Shown here piece after piece: positions 9,619 to 18,920 of a stretch of DNA of 64,000 nt (the first letter of the stretch is position 1; every line of letters begins with the position of its first letter). Made by a program: the position numbers and the translations under genes. The stretch comes from Anaerocolumna aminovalerica (GTDB lineage Bacteria > Bacillota > Clostridia > Lachnospirales > Lachnospiraceae). The notes under the pieces were generated by a model. The model searched no databases. It was not told where the DNA came from and saw only the letters and a list, made by a program, of their open reading frames with translations. The stretch is taken from positions 124,001 through 188,000 of the forward strand of contig NZ_FOWD01000001.1 of the NCBI RefSeq assembly GCF_900115365.1, read 5' to 3'.

Positions 9619-10741
9619 AGTGAAAAATAATGCTGATTTCTCGCGGTTAAAAACTAAAATGTTTTTGCAGGCTTTGGGTATGGTGATAATAGCCTTTGTA
9701 GTTATAGTAGCAATATATAACTCTATTTGGCGTGGAAAAGGAGGAAATTGGCTGGTTTCGGTACTTCAAAAGTATTTTCCCCTGGGATATTATGAAGCGC
9801 TTAATATTTATCGGCAAGTATTTCGTGACAATATTGAGATAATTTGGATTGTATCTGTTTCTATTGTCTTTTTTATACTGTTTAGAATTTCCCTTATAGG
9901 ATTTACTAAGTATTTTAATGAAATTAATAATGGAATTGATAAATTACTCAAAGATGATGGAAAAGAGATTGTTTTATCAGAAGAGATGTTTGCCATAGAG
10001 AAAAAGTTGAACACCGTCCGTCAAACTTTAGAAAAGCGTGCTTTTGAGGCACAACTGGCTGAACAGCGTAAAGATGATTTGGTTATGTATCTTGCTCATG
10101 ATATTAGAACTCCCCTTACATCTGTTATTGGCTACTTGAGTTTATTGGATGAAGCTCCAGATATGCCGCCAGAGCAGAAAGCAAAATATGTTCATATAAC
10201 TTTAGATAAAGCAAATCGTTTAGAAAAACTAATAAACGAATTTTTCGAGATTACACGGTATAATCTACAGCATATTATTTTGGAAAAAGAAACTATTGAC
10301 CTTTATTTTATGTTAGTACAGCTGATAGATGAGTTTTATCCCATATTATCTTCAAAAGGAAACAGGGCTGTAATTCAGGTAGATGAAAGCCTTACCATCT
10401 ATGGAGATCCTGAAAAGCTGGCTAGGGTATTTAATAATATTATGAAAAATGCGGTGGCCTATAGCTATTCAGATACAGAAATAATTATTTCGGCAGAAAA
10501 GAAGGATAATAGTGTGGTTATTACCTTTCAAAACCAAGGACAGACCATTCCCTCTGAAAAACTATCAACCATTTTTGAAAAGTTTTACCGGATGGATGAA
10601 GCCCGCACCTCTGTTACAGGCGGTTCTGGATTAGGACTTGCTATAGCAAAAGAAATCGTTACTTTACATGAAGGAACCATTACAGCGCAAAGCAAAGATA
10701 ATACAGTTACCTTTATAGTTTCACTTCCTTTAACAGATTAA
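9608..10741 (+). CDS. Sensor histidine kinase, VanS-like
   Basis: 377 residues from a TTG start inside the last codons of the regulator gene. Two transmembrane segments (about residues 17-37 and 75-95) flank a short outer loop. The H-box is LAHDIRTPLTSVIGYL. The ATPase domain has NIMKNAVAYSY (N box), a degenerate G1, FEKFYRMDEAR (F box) and GGSGLGLAIAK (G2). The order and wording of the motifs fit VanS-type kinases. It should phosphorylate the adjacent regulator. The small outer domain leaves little room for a ligand, so sensing near the membrane is likely. Confidence 0.88.
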   Translation: MKRKVKNNADFSRLKTKMFLQALGMVIIAFVVIVAIYNSIWRGKGGNWLVSVLQKYFPLGYYEALNIYRQVFRDNIEIIWIVSVSIVFFILFRISLIGFTKYFNEINNGIDKLLKDDGKEIVLSEEMFAIEKKLNTVRQTLEKRAFEAQLAEQRKDDLVMYLAHDIRTPLTSVIGYLSLLDEAPDMPPEQKAKYVHITLDKANRLEKLINEFFEITRYNLQHIILEKETIDLYFMLVQLIDEFYPILSSKGNRAVIQVDESLTIYGDPEKLARVFNNIMKNAVAYSYSDTEIIISAEKKDNSVVITFQNQGQTIPSEKLSTIFEKFYRMDEARTSVTGGSGLGLAIAKEIVTLHEGTITAQSKDNTVTFIVSLPLTD

Positions 10742-10800
10742 GAAAATATCAATAAAATATTAGGATTTTCTTAAGAATTAAATCATGGAATTTTAAAGTA

Positions 10801-10858
10801 CAAGTGGCTCTGGTTCAGTACAATGATTACTGAACAGGAGCTACTTTTATTTTGTAAA
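10801..10858 (+). terminator. Terminator after the kinase gene
   Basis: AGTGGCTC and GTTCAGTA pair with TACTGAAC and GAGCTACT in one long interrupted stem, followed by TTTTATTTTG. It separates the two-component pair from the carboxypeptidase gene. Confidence 0.75.
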
Positions 10859-10877
10859 AAGAAAGGTGTGTATTATT

Positions 10878-11915
10878 TTGGATGAAGAAATAAAAAAACA
10901 GTTGATAAGGAAAAGAAAAATGCAGCGTCGTAAAAGAATGATAAAGTTATATGGATTATTTTTTATAGCTACGACACTGTTACTCTTTTTGCTTGTTTTA
11001 GTAATAAAAGATTTTCGTTCAATGAATAATGAAGAGCGGCCATTTAAAATCTCAGATATAAGGACAAAGGATTTAGTACTGCCGGATAAAGGTTCTGGTA
11101 AACCAATACCTGACATACCGGTTGACTTAGACCATTTAAATAGTCCTAATGTTATTCTTGTAGATTTGAACAGCGAAAAAGTGCTTGTGGAACAAGATAG
11201 CAGTGAGCGTATATATCCTGCTTCCTTAACTAAGATTATGACAGCAATCCTTGCAATTGAGAATACACCCGATTTAGAAAAAACATTGATTTTTTCATCG
11301 GATCTATTTCAGGATTTGTATTCCCAAAATGCATCACTGGCGGGGTTTCAACCGGGGGAAAAGGTAAAATACAAAGATGCACTTTATGGAATACTTCTTC
11401 CTTCCGGAGCAGAATGTTGTTTGGCTTTTGCTGATTCTATTGCCGGTTCAGAAACAGCATTTGTAGAGATGATGAACAAAAAAGCTGCCGAACTTGGAAT
11501 GAAAAATACTCATTTTCGCAACACCACCGGTCTCCATGATGATGACCATTATTCAACGGTTGAAGACATTTATATACTTCTTCGATATGCATTAAAGAAT
11601 GAAGTCTTTCGTACTGTATTTACCAGCAGCAGATATAGTACAACCCCCTCAAATTCTCATCCGGGGGGATTTACTTTCCATAGCACTATGTTCAAATACA
11701 TGGACTCAGCAGAAGTAACCGGAGGTGAAATTCTGGGTGGAAAAACCGGGTATACTGGCCAGGCAGGACTTTGTCTTGCAAGTTTGGCAAGTGTTAATGG
11801 GCATGAGTATATATTGGTAACTGCAAATGCAGACGGCACACATCAAACAAAACAATTGCATATTATGGATGCTGTAAATATTTATAATCAGATAGGTGTG
11901 GCGGTATCCAACTAA
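10878..11915 (+). CDS. Serine-type D-alanyl-D-alanine carboxypeptidase (PBP5/VanY-like family S11)
   Basis: 345 residues from a TTG start about 9 nt after GAAAGGTG; a GTG at 10866 overlaps that site and is less likely. A positively charged N terminus and one membrane anchor (about residues 25-45) put the catalytic domain outside. The active-site motifs are S116-L-T-K119 and K289-T-G. The middle motif reads S176-G-A-E instead of the usual S-x-N. The enzyme removes the terminal D-Ala from peptidoglycan stem peptides. Its place after VanRS-like genes suggests it is their target, though a terminator lies between. The Asn-less second motif is seen in some clostridial relatives, so activity is likely but not proven. 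Confidence 0.85.
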   Translation: MDEEIKKQLIRKRKMQRRKRMIKLYGLFFIATTLLLFLLVLVIKDFRSMNNEERPFKISDIRTKDLVLPDKGSGKPIPDIPVDLDHLNSPNVILVDLNSEKVLVEQDSSERIYPASLTKIMTAILAIENTPDLEKTLIFSSDLFQDLYSQNASLAGFQPGEKVKYKDALYGILLPSGAECCLAFADSIAGSETAFVEMMNKKAAELGMKNTHFRNTTGLHDDDHYSTVEDIYILLRYALKNEVFRTVFTSSRYSTTPSNSHPGGFTFHSTMFKYMDSAEVTGGEILGGKTGYTGQAGLCLASLASVNGHEYILVTANADGTHQTKQLHIMDAVNIYNQIGVAVSN

Positions 11916-12075
11916 TCCGTTAAACAGGTCAAATGGAAATCCAAAATTTATTCTGCATTTCTTTAAGAGTTTTATAAATTGTTGAAACAATATTGCTTTC
12001 AAAATCGTCTAATATATAGAGATAAGTTAATAAAATATCAAATTTAAGCTTTCATTTGTCTAGGGGGAATAGAAG

Positions 12076-12336
12076 TTGATTTATATAAAAGATTTAATTC
12101 ATCGTTTCAGATTGAGTAAATACCGCTATTTTATTAAAAGTATTATATTTGCGTTCTTAGGGATACTCTGTTTGCTTTGGGGATTTTCCATCATTTATGG
12201 TAATATAAATGGCTGTTATATTGCTTTTCCATTTATGGGAATTGTAGTTTGCCTTATATTCGGGTTACGTTCTATGGTTCATAATTGTGAGCAACATGAA
12301 GCCTCAAAGGAGATTTGTCCTTACCAAAAGGCATGA
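12076..12336 (+). CDS. Small two-helix membrane protein of unknown function
   Basis: 86 residues from a TTG start, with TAGGGGGAAT 8-9 nt upstream. A short basic N terminus is followed by two hydrophobic helices (SIIFAFLGILCLLWGFSII and CYIAFPFMGIVVCLIFGL) and a polar Cys-containing tail (NCEQHEASKEICPYQKA). I do not recognise a family. It is followed by a hairpin (12367-12408), which supports a real transcription unit. Confidence 0.55.
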   Translation: MIYIKDLIHRFRLSKYRYFIKSIIFAFLGILCLLWGFSIIYGNINGCYIAFPFMGIVVCLIFGLRSMVHNCEQHEASKEICPYQKA

Positions 12337-12366
12337 AATAATCCACTATAGCAATTATTATTTTAT

Positions 12367-12408
12367 ACAAGACACCGCCTTGTGATATTAAGGATGGCGT
12401 CTTGTATG
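12367..12408 (+). terminator. Probable hairpin terminator
   Basis: ACAAGAC plus CCGCC pair imperfectly with GGATGGC plus GTCTTGT. There is only a weak T tract after it, so efficiency is uncertain. Confidence 0.5.
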
Positions 12409-12462
12409 TTGCCTGATTTCAAATGATAATTACAGTTCATTTTATTGATTTTATTTAAAAAG

Positions 12463-12900
12463 CTATATTATCTTTTGCATCCGGATATGTTCAACTGGAG
12501 CCTGTTTCATTAAATAAGTATCCCCATATTCATGATAACCTAGTTTCTTATAAAAATCCTTGGCTGTTACCCGGGATTCCAAATGTATCTTTTTAATTCC
12601 ATGCTGTAATGAGCGTTCTTCCATATTCTCAAGTATCGCCCGTCCGATACCACCTTTCTGCAAATTGGAATCAACACATAAAAAGCGGACTTTAGCAGTT
12701 GCTTCGTCTTCAAAAACAAGAACTCCTGTGCCAAGAATTGTTTCTGTATCGAAAACAGCAAGTACAATAGCCTGCTGTTCATAAGATAAATCATCATTAT
12801 AGATAGAAAGTCCCAGGGGTTTTCGCATAATTTTGTCTCGCAACAGAAGGGTTTGTTCATAGCGTTTTGAACCAAATTCTATTTCTTCTACAGTATACAT
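12463..12900 (-). CDS. GNAT-family N-acetyltransferase
   Basis: 145 residues. The acetyl-CoA-binding motif A reads VRFLCVDSNLQKGGIGRAIL, and the C-terminal half has SRVTAKDFYKKLGYHEYG, typical of the fold. GNAT enzymes transfer acetyl groups to amines or protein N termini; no substrate clue is visible. It is a single gene on the minus strand with AGGAGG upstream of its ATG. Antisense open frames over it are shadows. Confidence 0.88.
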   Translation of the reverse strand: MYTVEEIEFGSKRYEQTLLLRDKIMRKPLGLSIYNDDLSYEQQAIVLAVFDTETILGTGVLVFEDEATAKVRFLCVDSNLQKGGIGRAILENMEERSLQHGIKKIHLESRVTAKDFYKKLGYHEYGDTYLMKQAPVEHIRMQKII

Positions 12901-13180
12901 TATAATCCTCCTTAATTTAAATAATTACGTATTATAGTACACAGAATTGGATAAAGCAAGAATAAATTGCTTTCAGAATACAATGGTTTTTTTAATTCTG
13001 GTAAAGTTTATATGTATTAGGTACGTTCATGATATCATTGTTACAATCTAAATCAATGGAATATTTAATGTCATTCGGTAGATTACACCCCCATTTTACT
13101 TTATCCGAAGAAATACTACTTTATTTTTTTAAATGTGGTATAATAATAGGATTGAATAAGATGTAAAAGGAGTAAATTAA

Positions 13181-16100
13181 ATGATACAATTATCCAGAAT
13201 TGGAATTCGAAACATTGCTTCCAGTGATGTGGTTTATGCAAGAGGTCTGCAAGACTATAAAAATAATCATGTAGTCAATGCTACCTGGTCAAATAGCAAA
13301 AAGCAATACCGCATTACGGTTAAGGATAATTTTAATTATAATGTAACCATTAAAGTATTCGAAGACGGGTCCTTTGAACATAGCTGTAATTGTTCGGAGC
13401 ATCTGAAAGAAAACGGTGCATGCAAGCATGTTGTGACTGCACTTCTTTTCGTGCTTAATTATGTAGAGCGGTCTTTATTAAAAGAACCGGATAATCCGGA
13501 GGAAAAGAAAATATATCAGATTATCGAATATTTTAGTAATGAAGAAGTAAGTATTGTTCAAGGGGAAACTTATCATATTGAAGTAACCATAACCATACCA
13601 AGTCTTCTAAGAGACAGCGAAGGAAATGCATTTGCTTCTATTCGTGTTGGCAGCAGTAAGTTCTATAAAATTCAGTCTATAAAGAAGTTCTTATTGGATT
13701 TATATAATAAAGAAAATATTGTGCTTGGAAAAGAATTTAAATTTGTTCATGGCGAGAGTAAATTTGATAAGCAGTCTAATAAAGTACTGGATTATTTTTT
13801 AGAAATACTTGAGATTCAAGAAGTTGTAGACAAAATGGCAATTCCAAAATTATTTAACCGGTCACAAGTGATTTTAACCAAGAATATGCTTTTAAGGCTA
13901 TTAACCATATTGGGAGAAAATAAATTTCAATTGGATCTTTATGGGAAGGAGTACGAGGATGTTATATTTTCAGCTTCCAATCCCCGTATTAAATACAATT
14001 TATCCATGATTGAAGATGGAATTATTATGGATTACAGCGGCAATTATCACATTGTCCCCCTTACGGATACCGGGGAACTGCTATATTTTAACGGGTGTAT
14101 CTATAAACCCAATAAAAGGTTTAAGCATAATTATGTTCCTTTTTTTAATAATTTAGGCGGCAATCGGGATCCCCTGGTATTCAAAGGAGTCCATAAAAAT
14201 AAATTTCTGGAAGTAGTTCTGCCAAAAATAAGTGAAATTATGGAGTTGGCTGTACCGGAAGAGTTACAGGACCGGTTTATTACTGAGGATTTAGAGCCGA
14301 TTGTTTACTTAGACAGAGCAAAGAATCATATTCGAGGGGAATTAAAATTCAGGTACGGTGAACATGAGTTTAATGCTTTTGACAATCCTTCTGAGCCTAA
14401 TTATATTATAGTCAGACAGCCCGGGAAGGAAGATTATTATCTGGAATACCTGGAGAAATTAGGATTTGTACCCAAATCCCATAGTTTTATTATGAGAAAT
14501 GAAGAAGATATATACCAGTTTTTAACAAACTCCATTCATGATCTGGCAAAGGAATGTGAACTGTACTATTCAGATGATTTTAAAAGGATTAATATTAAAT
14601 CACCGGGAAGTTTCAAGGCCGGACTTCGTGTAAGCACAGGTGTTGATTTATTAGAAATGGACTTAAATTACGAAGAAGTTCCTAAAGATGAGTTACAGGA
14701 ACTGTTTAAATCCTACCGGTTAAAGAAAAAGTATTATCGTTTAAAGAACGGCAGCTTTATTAATCTGGAAGATGAGAGTATTAAGAATGTCTGGGATATC
14801 TTAAGTAAACTGAATGTATCAGGTAAAGAACTGGATAAGGAAAAAATAGAAGTATCCAAGAATGCTGCCGTATATTTAAATAATGCATTTTCAGAATTAA
14901 ATCTGGAAGTAGAAAAGAATGCAGATTTTTCTGCTTTGGTTGATAGTATCTTAAATCCTAGTATAACACAATATCTGGTGCCCAATGGAATCCAGGCTAC
15001 TTTGCGTCCTTATCAGATGACCGGATATAAGTGGCTTAGAACCTTAGCTGCAAATAATCTGGGTGGAATTCTTGCAGATGATATGGGGCTTGGAAAGACG
15101 CTGCAATCTATTGTTTATATGGCTTCTATACTTGAGGATTCTGAGAATAAAAATAATGTTAAAGAGCCGGACGCTGATAACAAAGTAAGTAGGGTCAAAA
15201 ATGCTGTTAAGGAAGAACCGGATCAAGTAAGGTTTTTAATTGTTTGTCCTTCATCACTAATCTATAACTGGCAGGATGAAGTTGATAATTTTGCCCCTCA
15301 TTTAACAACGGAAGTGATTACCGGTTCACCAAAAGAAAGACAAGAACTGATTGAATCGGACAGGAAAGCAGATATTATCATCACTTCCTATCCATTGATA
15401 AGAAGAGATATTGAATTATATGAAAAAATACAATTTCATACCGTATTTATTGATGAGGCCCAGTATATAAAGAATGCCGATTCACTTAATGCAAAATCCG
15501 TTAAGCTCATAAGGGCAAAGCATAAATTTGCCCTAACAGGAACGCCAATTGAGAATTCCTTATCTGAATTATGGTCCATCTTTGATTTTATCATGCCAAA
15601 CTATCTGTTCAGCCATACTAAGTTCATAAATATTTATGAAAAACCTATTATGAAAGAGGAAGAAGACAAATTAAGGGATTTAAACAGACGTATTACACCT
15701 TTCATACTAAGAAGAATGAAAAAAGATGTATTGCATGAACTTCCTGATAAAGTAGAAGAAAAGATGCTTACTGACATGGTTGAGGAACAGAAAAAAATAT
15801 ACGTATCCTTTATGGAGAATGTTAAAAGTGAAATCAATACAGAAATCAAAGAAAATGGTTTTGAAAAGAGCAAGATGAAAATACTTGCAGCATTAACCAG
15901 ACTTCGACAAATATGCTGCCATCCAAGCACTTTTATTGATAACTATACTGGTGGAAGCGGTAAACTGGAATTATTGCTGGAAATTATAACCGATGCCATT
16001 GCCAATGGGCACCGAATACTTGTATTTTCCCAATTTACTTCCATGCTTTCGATTATTGAGGCAGAATTGCATAAGGAAAATATCGGATGCTTTTATCTGG

Positions 16101-16465
16101 CTGGCTCAACAAAAGTACAGGATCGAAATGACTATGTAAAACGTTTTAACCAAGGGGAAGGTGAAGTATTCTTAATCTCTCTAAAAGCTGGAGGAACAGG
16201 TCTTAACTTAACCGGTGCAGATACGGTGATCCATTATGATCCATGGTGGAACCCGGCAGTAGAAGACCAGGCTACCGACAGAGCTTACCGTATAGGGCAA
16301 ATGAAATCCGTTCATGTAATTAAGCTTATTACCAAAGGTACTATTGAAGAAAAAATTTATAAATTGCAAAAGAAGAAGAAAAATTTATCCGATTCTGTCA
16401 TTCAGTCAAAAGAAGTATTTATCAATACATTAACCCGTGAGGAATTGGAAGAGATATTAGGGTAG
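13181..16465 (+). CDS. SWIM zinc-finger SNF2-family helicase
   Basis: 1094 residues. The N-terminal SWIM finger is CNCSEHLKENGACKHV (about residues 70-86). A long middle region follows, then a two-lobe SNF2 ATPase: DDMGLGKTLQ (Walker A, about 632), DEAQYIKN (Walker B, about 757), LTGTPIEN, and the C-terminal lobe with HYDPWWNPAVEDQATDRAY and RIGQ. Such proteins remodel nucleoprotein or displace bound RNA polymerase; bacterial ones of this layout are common in Firmicutes and are poorly defined. About 45 residues between Walker A and the next strand are rich in charged residues. The stop codon lies 3 nt before repeat copy B. Confidence 0.92.
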   Translation: MIQLSRIGIRNIASSDVVYARGLQDYKNNHVVNATWSNSKKQYRITVKDNFNYNVTIKVFEDGSFEHSCNCSEHLKENGACKHVVTALLFVLNYVERSLLKEPDNPEEKKIYQIIEYFSNEEVSIVQGETYHIEVTITIPSLLRDSEGNAFASIRVGSSKFYKIQSIKKFLLDLYNKENIVLGKEFKFVHGESKFDKQSNKVLDYFLEILEIQEVVDKMAIPKLFNRSQVILTKNMLLRLLTILGENKFQLDLYGKEYEDVIFSASNPRIKYNLSMIEDGIIMDYSGNYHIVPLTDTGELLYFNGCIYKPNKRFKHNYVPFFNNLGGNRDPLVFKGVHKNKFLEVVLPKISEIMELAVPEELQDRFITEDLEPIVYLDRAKNHIRGELKFRYGEHEFNAFDNPSEPNYIIVRQPGKEDYYLEYLEKLGFVPKSHSFIMRNEEDIYQFLTNSIHDLAKECELYYSDDFKRINIKSPGSFKAGLRVSTGVDLLEMDLNYEEVPKDELQELFKSYRLKKKYYRLKNGSFINLEDESIKNVWDILSKLNVSGKELDKEKIEVSKNAAVYLNNAFSELNLEVEKNADFSALVDSILNPSITQYLVPNGIQATLRPYQMTGYKWLRTLAANNLGGILADDMGLGKTLQSIVYMASILEDSENKNNVKEPDADNKVSRVKNAVKEEPDQVRFLIVCPSSLIYNWQDEVDNFAPHLTTEVITGSPKERQELIESDRKADIIITSYPLIRRDIELYEKIQFHTVFIDEAQYIKNADSLNAKSVKLIRAKHKFALTGTPIENSLSELWSIFDFIMPNYLFSHTKFINIYEKPIMKEEEDKLRDLNRRITPFILRRMKKDVLHELPDKVEEKMLTDMVEEQKKIYVSFMENVKSEINTEIKENGFEKSKMKILAALTRLRQICCHPSTFIDNYTGGSGKLELLLEIITDAIANGHRILVFSQFTSMLSIIEAELHKENIGCFYLAGSTKVQDRNDYVKRFNQGEGEVFLISLKAGGTGLNLTGADTVIHYDPWWNPAVEDQATDRAYRIGQMKSVHVIKLITKGTIEEKIYKLQKKKKNLSDSVIQSKEVFINTLTREELEEILG

Positions 16466-16466
16466 G

Positions 16467-16716
16467 TGAAGTGTGAAAAGAAATTCTAAGTCAGCACAGT
16501 ACGCAGACTAAGAATTTCTAAGTTTCACACTGGAAGAACTCCAACATGAGAATCCATTGGAATTCTCATATTGAACTTCTTCGTCTATTATTTGAGATGT
16601 GGCAAAGCGACATCATGTCGGGATGGTTGAAAGATTTCATTCTTCAAAATGGAAATTCTTCCAAAGTTGAAATCTTTCAACCGGAGATTTGTGCTATGTA
16701 CAAAGTCTCCAGACGC
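16467..16716 (+). repeat. Multi-hairpin repeat, copy B (fullest copy)
   Basis: Four hairpins in a row. H1 (16470-16532) pairs GTGTGAAA, AGAAATTCT and AGTC with GACT, AGAATTTCT and TTTCACAC. Then GGAAGAACTCCA; H2 pairs ATGAGAAT with ATTCTCAT around TCCATTGGA. Then TCTATTATTTGAGATG with H3 (GATGTGGC/GCGACATC, loop AAA) and CATCATGTCGG. H4 pairs GGTTGAAAGATTTCA with TGAAATCTTTCAACC. A further stem (GGAGA-TTTGT/ACAAA-GTCTCC) follows. The same module order recurs at 35475-35734 with different arm sequences but preserved pairing. Confidence 0.85.
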
Positions 16717-16738
16717 TGAAAGGAGCATAGTTATAAAG

Positions 16739-17746
16739 ATGTATAAGCAAATAAATTCGAATAGCGTATTCTTTTTCTCTGAAGATATGGAATTAATGTT
16801 GGGAGTATTAAACATTTTGGAAGGTGAAGAAAAACATCAATTGTGTACCAAACTATATGGGGAAGAATATATTGGAAAATTAAAGAAAAAGTATCACTTT
16901 CTTGTAGAGATAGCTGGAACTTTTAATAAATTTAGTATTAACTGTATACTAGAACATTTATTGAATTATCCGTTGGATAATTTTCATCTTTCAGAATTTA
17001 GAGATTATATATTGAATCTGGATACATTAGAATTCTTAGCCCAATGCTTCTACTTTATTGAAAAAGAGGAATTGGAAAAGGCAGTGAAATCAGATGAGGG
17101 TCTGGAGAAATTTTATCTGGAACACCATGATTTTTTCTATAGTTTTCTTGGACTTCAATCATTTATAAGGCAAAGAAAAAGATACCTTGAAGAATTTTTT
17201 GCATTTTCGGAAGAACTACGTACACCCGGGTTTCAAAGTGAGATGAAAGGGTTGGCAGATAGGATAAAGGAAGATTTATCTAAGCACCAGAAGGCTTTAG
17301 TAAAGGAAGAAGCACTGGAATATTCACAAAAAATTATGGGAAAGACCTTTCATAACAGAGGGCCATATTCAAAGTTTTCATTTTCCCCAAGCTTATTACT
17401 TCCTTATCGGGCACTTCGTTTCTTCGGGAAAGATCAGATTTTGTTTTATACACTAAGGCCTGCTCCTTTAGAAAATGAAATGATGTTAAAGCAGTTAAAA
17501 ACCATTGCTGATAGTACAAGGCTTAAAATTATATCCTTACTTAATACAAAGGAACCTCTTCGAGGACTTGATATTGCACAAGAACTATCACTGGCTCCTT
17601 CTACTGTTTCTCATCATATGGACCAATTAAAGAATGCAGGTATTGTGAATGAAGAGCAGGAAAAGAACTCAAAATATTATAGCATTAGCAGAAATAATGT
17701 TGATGAGCTATTAAAAGTCCTTACTGAGACTTTGGGAAATAAATAA
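16739..17746 (+). CDS. ArsR-family transcriptional regulator with long N-terminal domain
   Basis: 335 residues. The last 80 form an ArsR winged helix (KTIADSTRLKIISLL, then LSLAPSTVSHHMDQLKNAGIV). The first 250 residues are a helical region of unknown type without the metal-binding Cys motif of classic ArsR. I start it at 16739; the nearest Shine-Dalgarno (AAAGGAG) is 13 nt away, which is long. An upstream in-frame ATG (16649) would run through the repeat hairpins and is rejected. It lies upstream of, and codirectional with, an ABC exporter whose promoter carries an ATTCG/CGAAT inverted repeat, so it probably controls that exporter. Confidence 0.83.
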   Translation: MYKQINSNSVFFFSEDMELMLGVLNILEGEEKHQLCTKLYGEEYIGKLKKKYHFLVEIAGTFNKFSINCILEHLLNYPLDNFHLSEFRDYILNLDTLEFLAQCFYFIEKEELEKAVKSDEGLEKFYLEHHDFFYSFLGLQSFIRQRKRYLEEFFAFSEELRTPGFQSEMKGLADRIKEDLSKHQKALVKEEALEYSQKIMGKTFHNRGPYSKFSFSPSLLLPYRALRFFGKDQILFYTLRPAPLENEMMLKQLKTIADSTRLKIISLLNTKEPLRGLDIAQELSLAPSTVSHHMDQLKNAGIVNEEQEKNSKYYSISRNNVDELLKVLTETLGNK

Positions 17747-17798
17747 TGTTAAATATAGGATATAAGTGTTATCTTTAAGTAACTGTATAATAAAAAAT

Positions 17799-17849
17799 AC
17801 CCTTCATGGAATATAGTGCTAAGCTATAGCTATGAAGGGCTTTTTTTAT
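17799..17849 (+). terminator. Terminator after ArsR-type gene
   Basis: CCCTTCAT pairs with ATGAAGGG across a loop holding a second small stem (AGCTATAGCT), followed by CTTTTTTT. Confidence 0.85.
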
Positions 17850-17850
17850 C

Positions 17851-17899
17851 TTGACACCTTAAAGTAATTCGATTATAATGAAATTCGATAAGTAACGAA
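17851..17899 (+). promoter_or_regulatory. Sigma-A promoter with overlapping ATTCG operator
   Basis: TTGACA (17851-17856), a 17-nt spacer and TATAAT (17874-17879) make a consensus promoter. AATTCGAT occurs before and after the -10, and the second copy forms an inverted repeat with CGAATT (AATTCG-8 nt-CGAATT). Its place over the -10 and start suggests repression, likely by the ArsR-type protein encoded upstream. Confidence 0.75.
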
Positions 17900-17919
17900 T
17901 TAGATAAAAGGGGGTTCCT

Positions 17920-18891
17920 ATGTCAGCTGTAATAGAAGTAAGAGACTTAAAAAGAGAGTACATAACAACAAAAGGATGGGTGAAGCGAAAAAAAGAAATT
18001 ATTCATGCAGTGAACGGAATTACTTTTGAGGTTCAGGAAGGTGAAATATTTGGTTTATTAGGTCAGAATGGAGCAGGAAAGACAACAACCATTAAGATGT
18101 TAATAACATTATTAGCCCCAACCTCAGGTGAATGTAAGGTTTTAGGTTTCCGAACTTTCGGTGAAGAAGATAACATCAGAAAGCGGATTAATTTTATCTT
18201 TGGAGGTGAAATGGGAGTATATCGGAGACTTTCTGCCAGGGATAATCTAAAGTATTTTGCTAACTTGTATCACATTGATTTTCCGGTTGCCAGTAAAAGA
18301 ATAGAAGAAATTCTTGATTTAGTAGGACTATCGGATAAAGCAGATCTGTTAGTTGAAACTTATTCAAAGGGTATGGTACAGCGTTTACAAATTGCCAGAG
18401 GGCTTATTAATGATCCTGATATTTTGTTTATGGATGAACCTACGGTAGGATTGGATCCTTTAGGGGCTAGAATGCTTCGGGATATTATTAAAAAGTTGAA
18501 GGAAAAGGGAAAAACCGTTTTGCTTACGACTCACTATATGTATGAAGCAGATGAACTTTGTGACAGAATTGCAATTATCAACAAAGGCAAATTAGTAGCT
18601 CTTGATACACCAAATAATTTAAAACATATGGTAAATGGTATCAGCTCCATAGAAGTTTTAGTTGGAGAAGCTTCTGAACAGTTAATAAGTGAAATCAAAA
18701 ATATACGGGGCGTAAAATCGGTTTCTGCTTCAGTTAATGAAAAGGGCAACATAATTTATATAAAACATAAGTCTGATTGTGATATAAGCGGAACATTATT
18801 TGATGTATTAAAAAACAAAAAGATAACTTCATTTACCCAGAAAGAAATCACTTTAGAAGATGTATATATTCAGTTAGTGGAAGAAAATTAA
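17920..18891 (+). CDS. ABC-2 type exporter, ATP-binding subunit
   Basis: 323 residues. Walker A GQNGAGKTTT, signature YSKGMVQRLQIARGL (variant of LSGGQ), Walker B DILFMDEPTVGLDP, and H-loop LLTTHYMYEADEL. The C-terminal extension (about 230-323) is typical of drug or polysaccharide ABC-2 exporters. It powers the two permeases encoded next. The promoter with an ArsR-like operator lies immediately upstream. The substrate is unknown; multidrug or viologen-type export is a reasonable guess from the family. Confidence 0.92.
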   Translation: MSAVIEVRDLKREYITTKGWVKRKKEIIHAVNGITFEVQEGEIFGLLGQNGAGKTTTIKMLITLLAPTSGECKVLGFRTFGEEDNIRKRINFIFGGEMGVYRRLSARDNLKYFANLYHIDFPVASKRIEEILDLVGLSDKADLLVETYSKGMVQRLQIARGLINDPDILFMDEPTVGLDPLGARMLRDIIKKLKEKGKTVLLTTHYMYEADELCDRIAIINKGKLVALDTPNNLKHMVNGISSIEVLVGEASEQLISEIKNIRGVKSVSASVNEKGNIIYIKHKSDCDISGTLFDVLKNKKITSFTQKEITLEDVYIQLVEEN

Positions 18892-18920
18892 CTAATATAA
18901 TTATCTGCTGGAGTGAAGGT

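Noticed and set aside
8917-11915. Complete glycopeptide-resistance (van) cluster
   Set aside because: No D-Ala-D-Lac/Ser ligase, dehydrogenase, racemase or VanX/XY gene is present; only signalling genes and a carboxypeptidase.
16649-16738. Upstream start for the ArsR-type gene
   Set aside because: That frame runs through repeat hairpins and is not protein-like; the ATG at 16739 begins the plausible protein.
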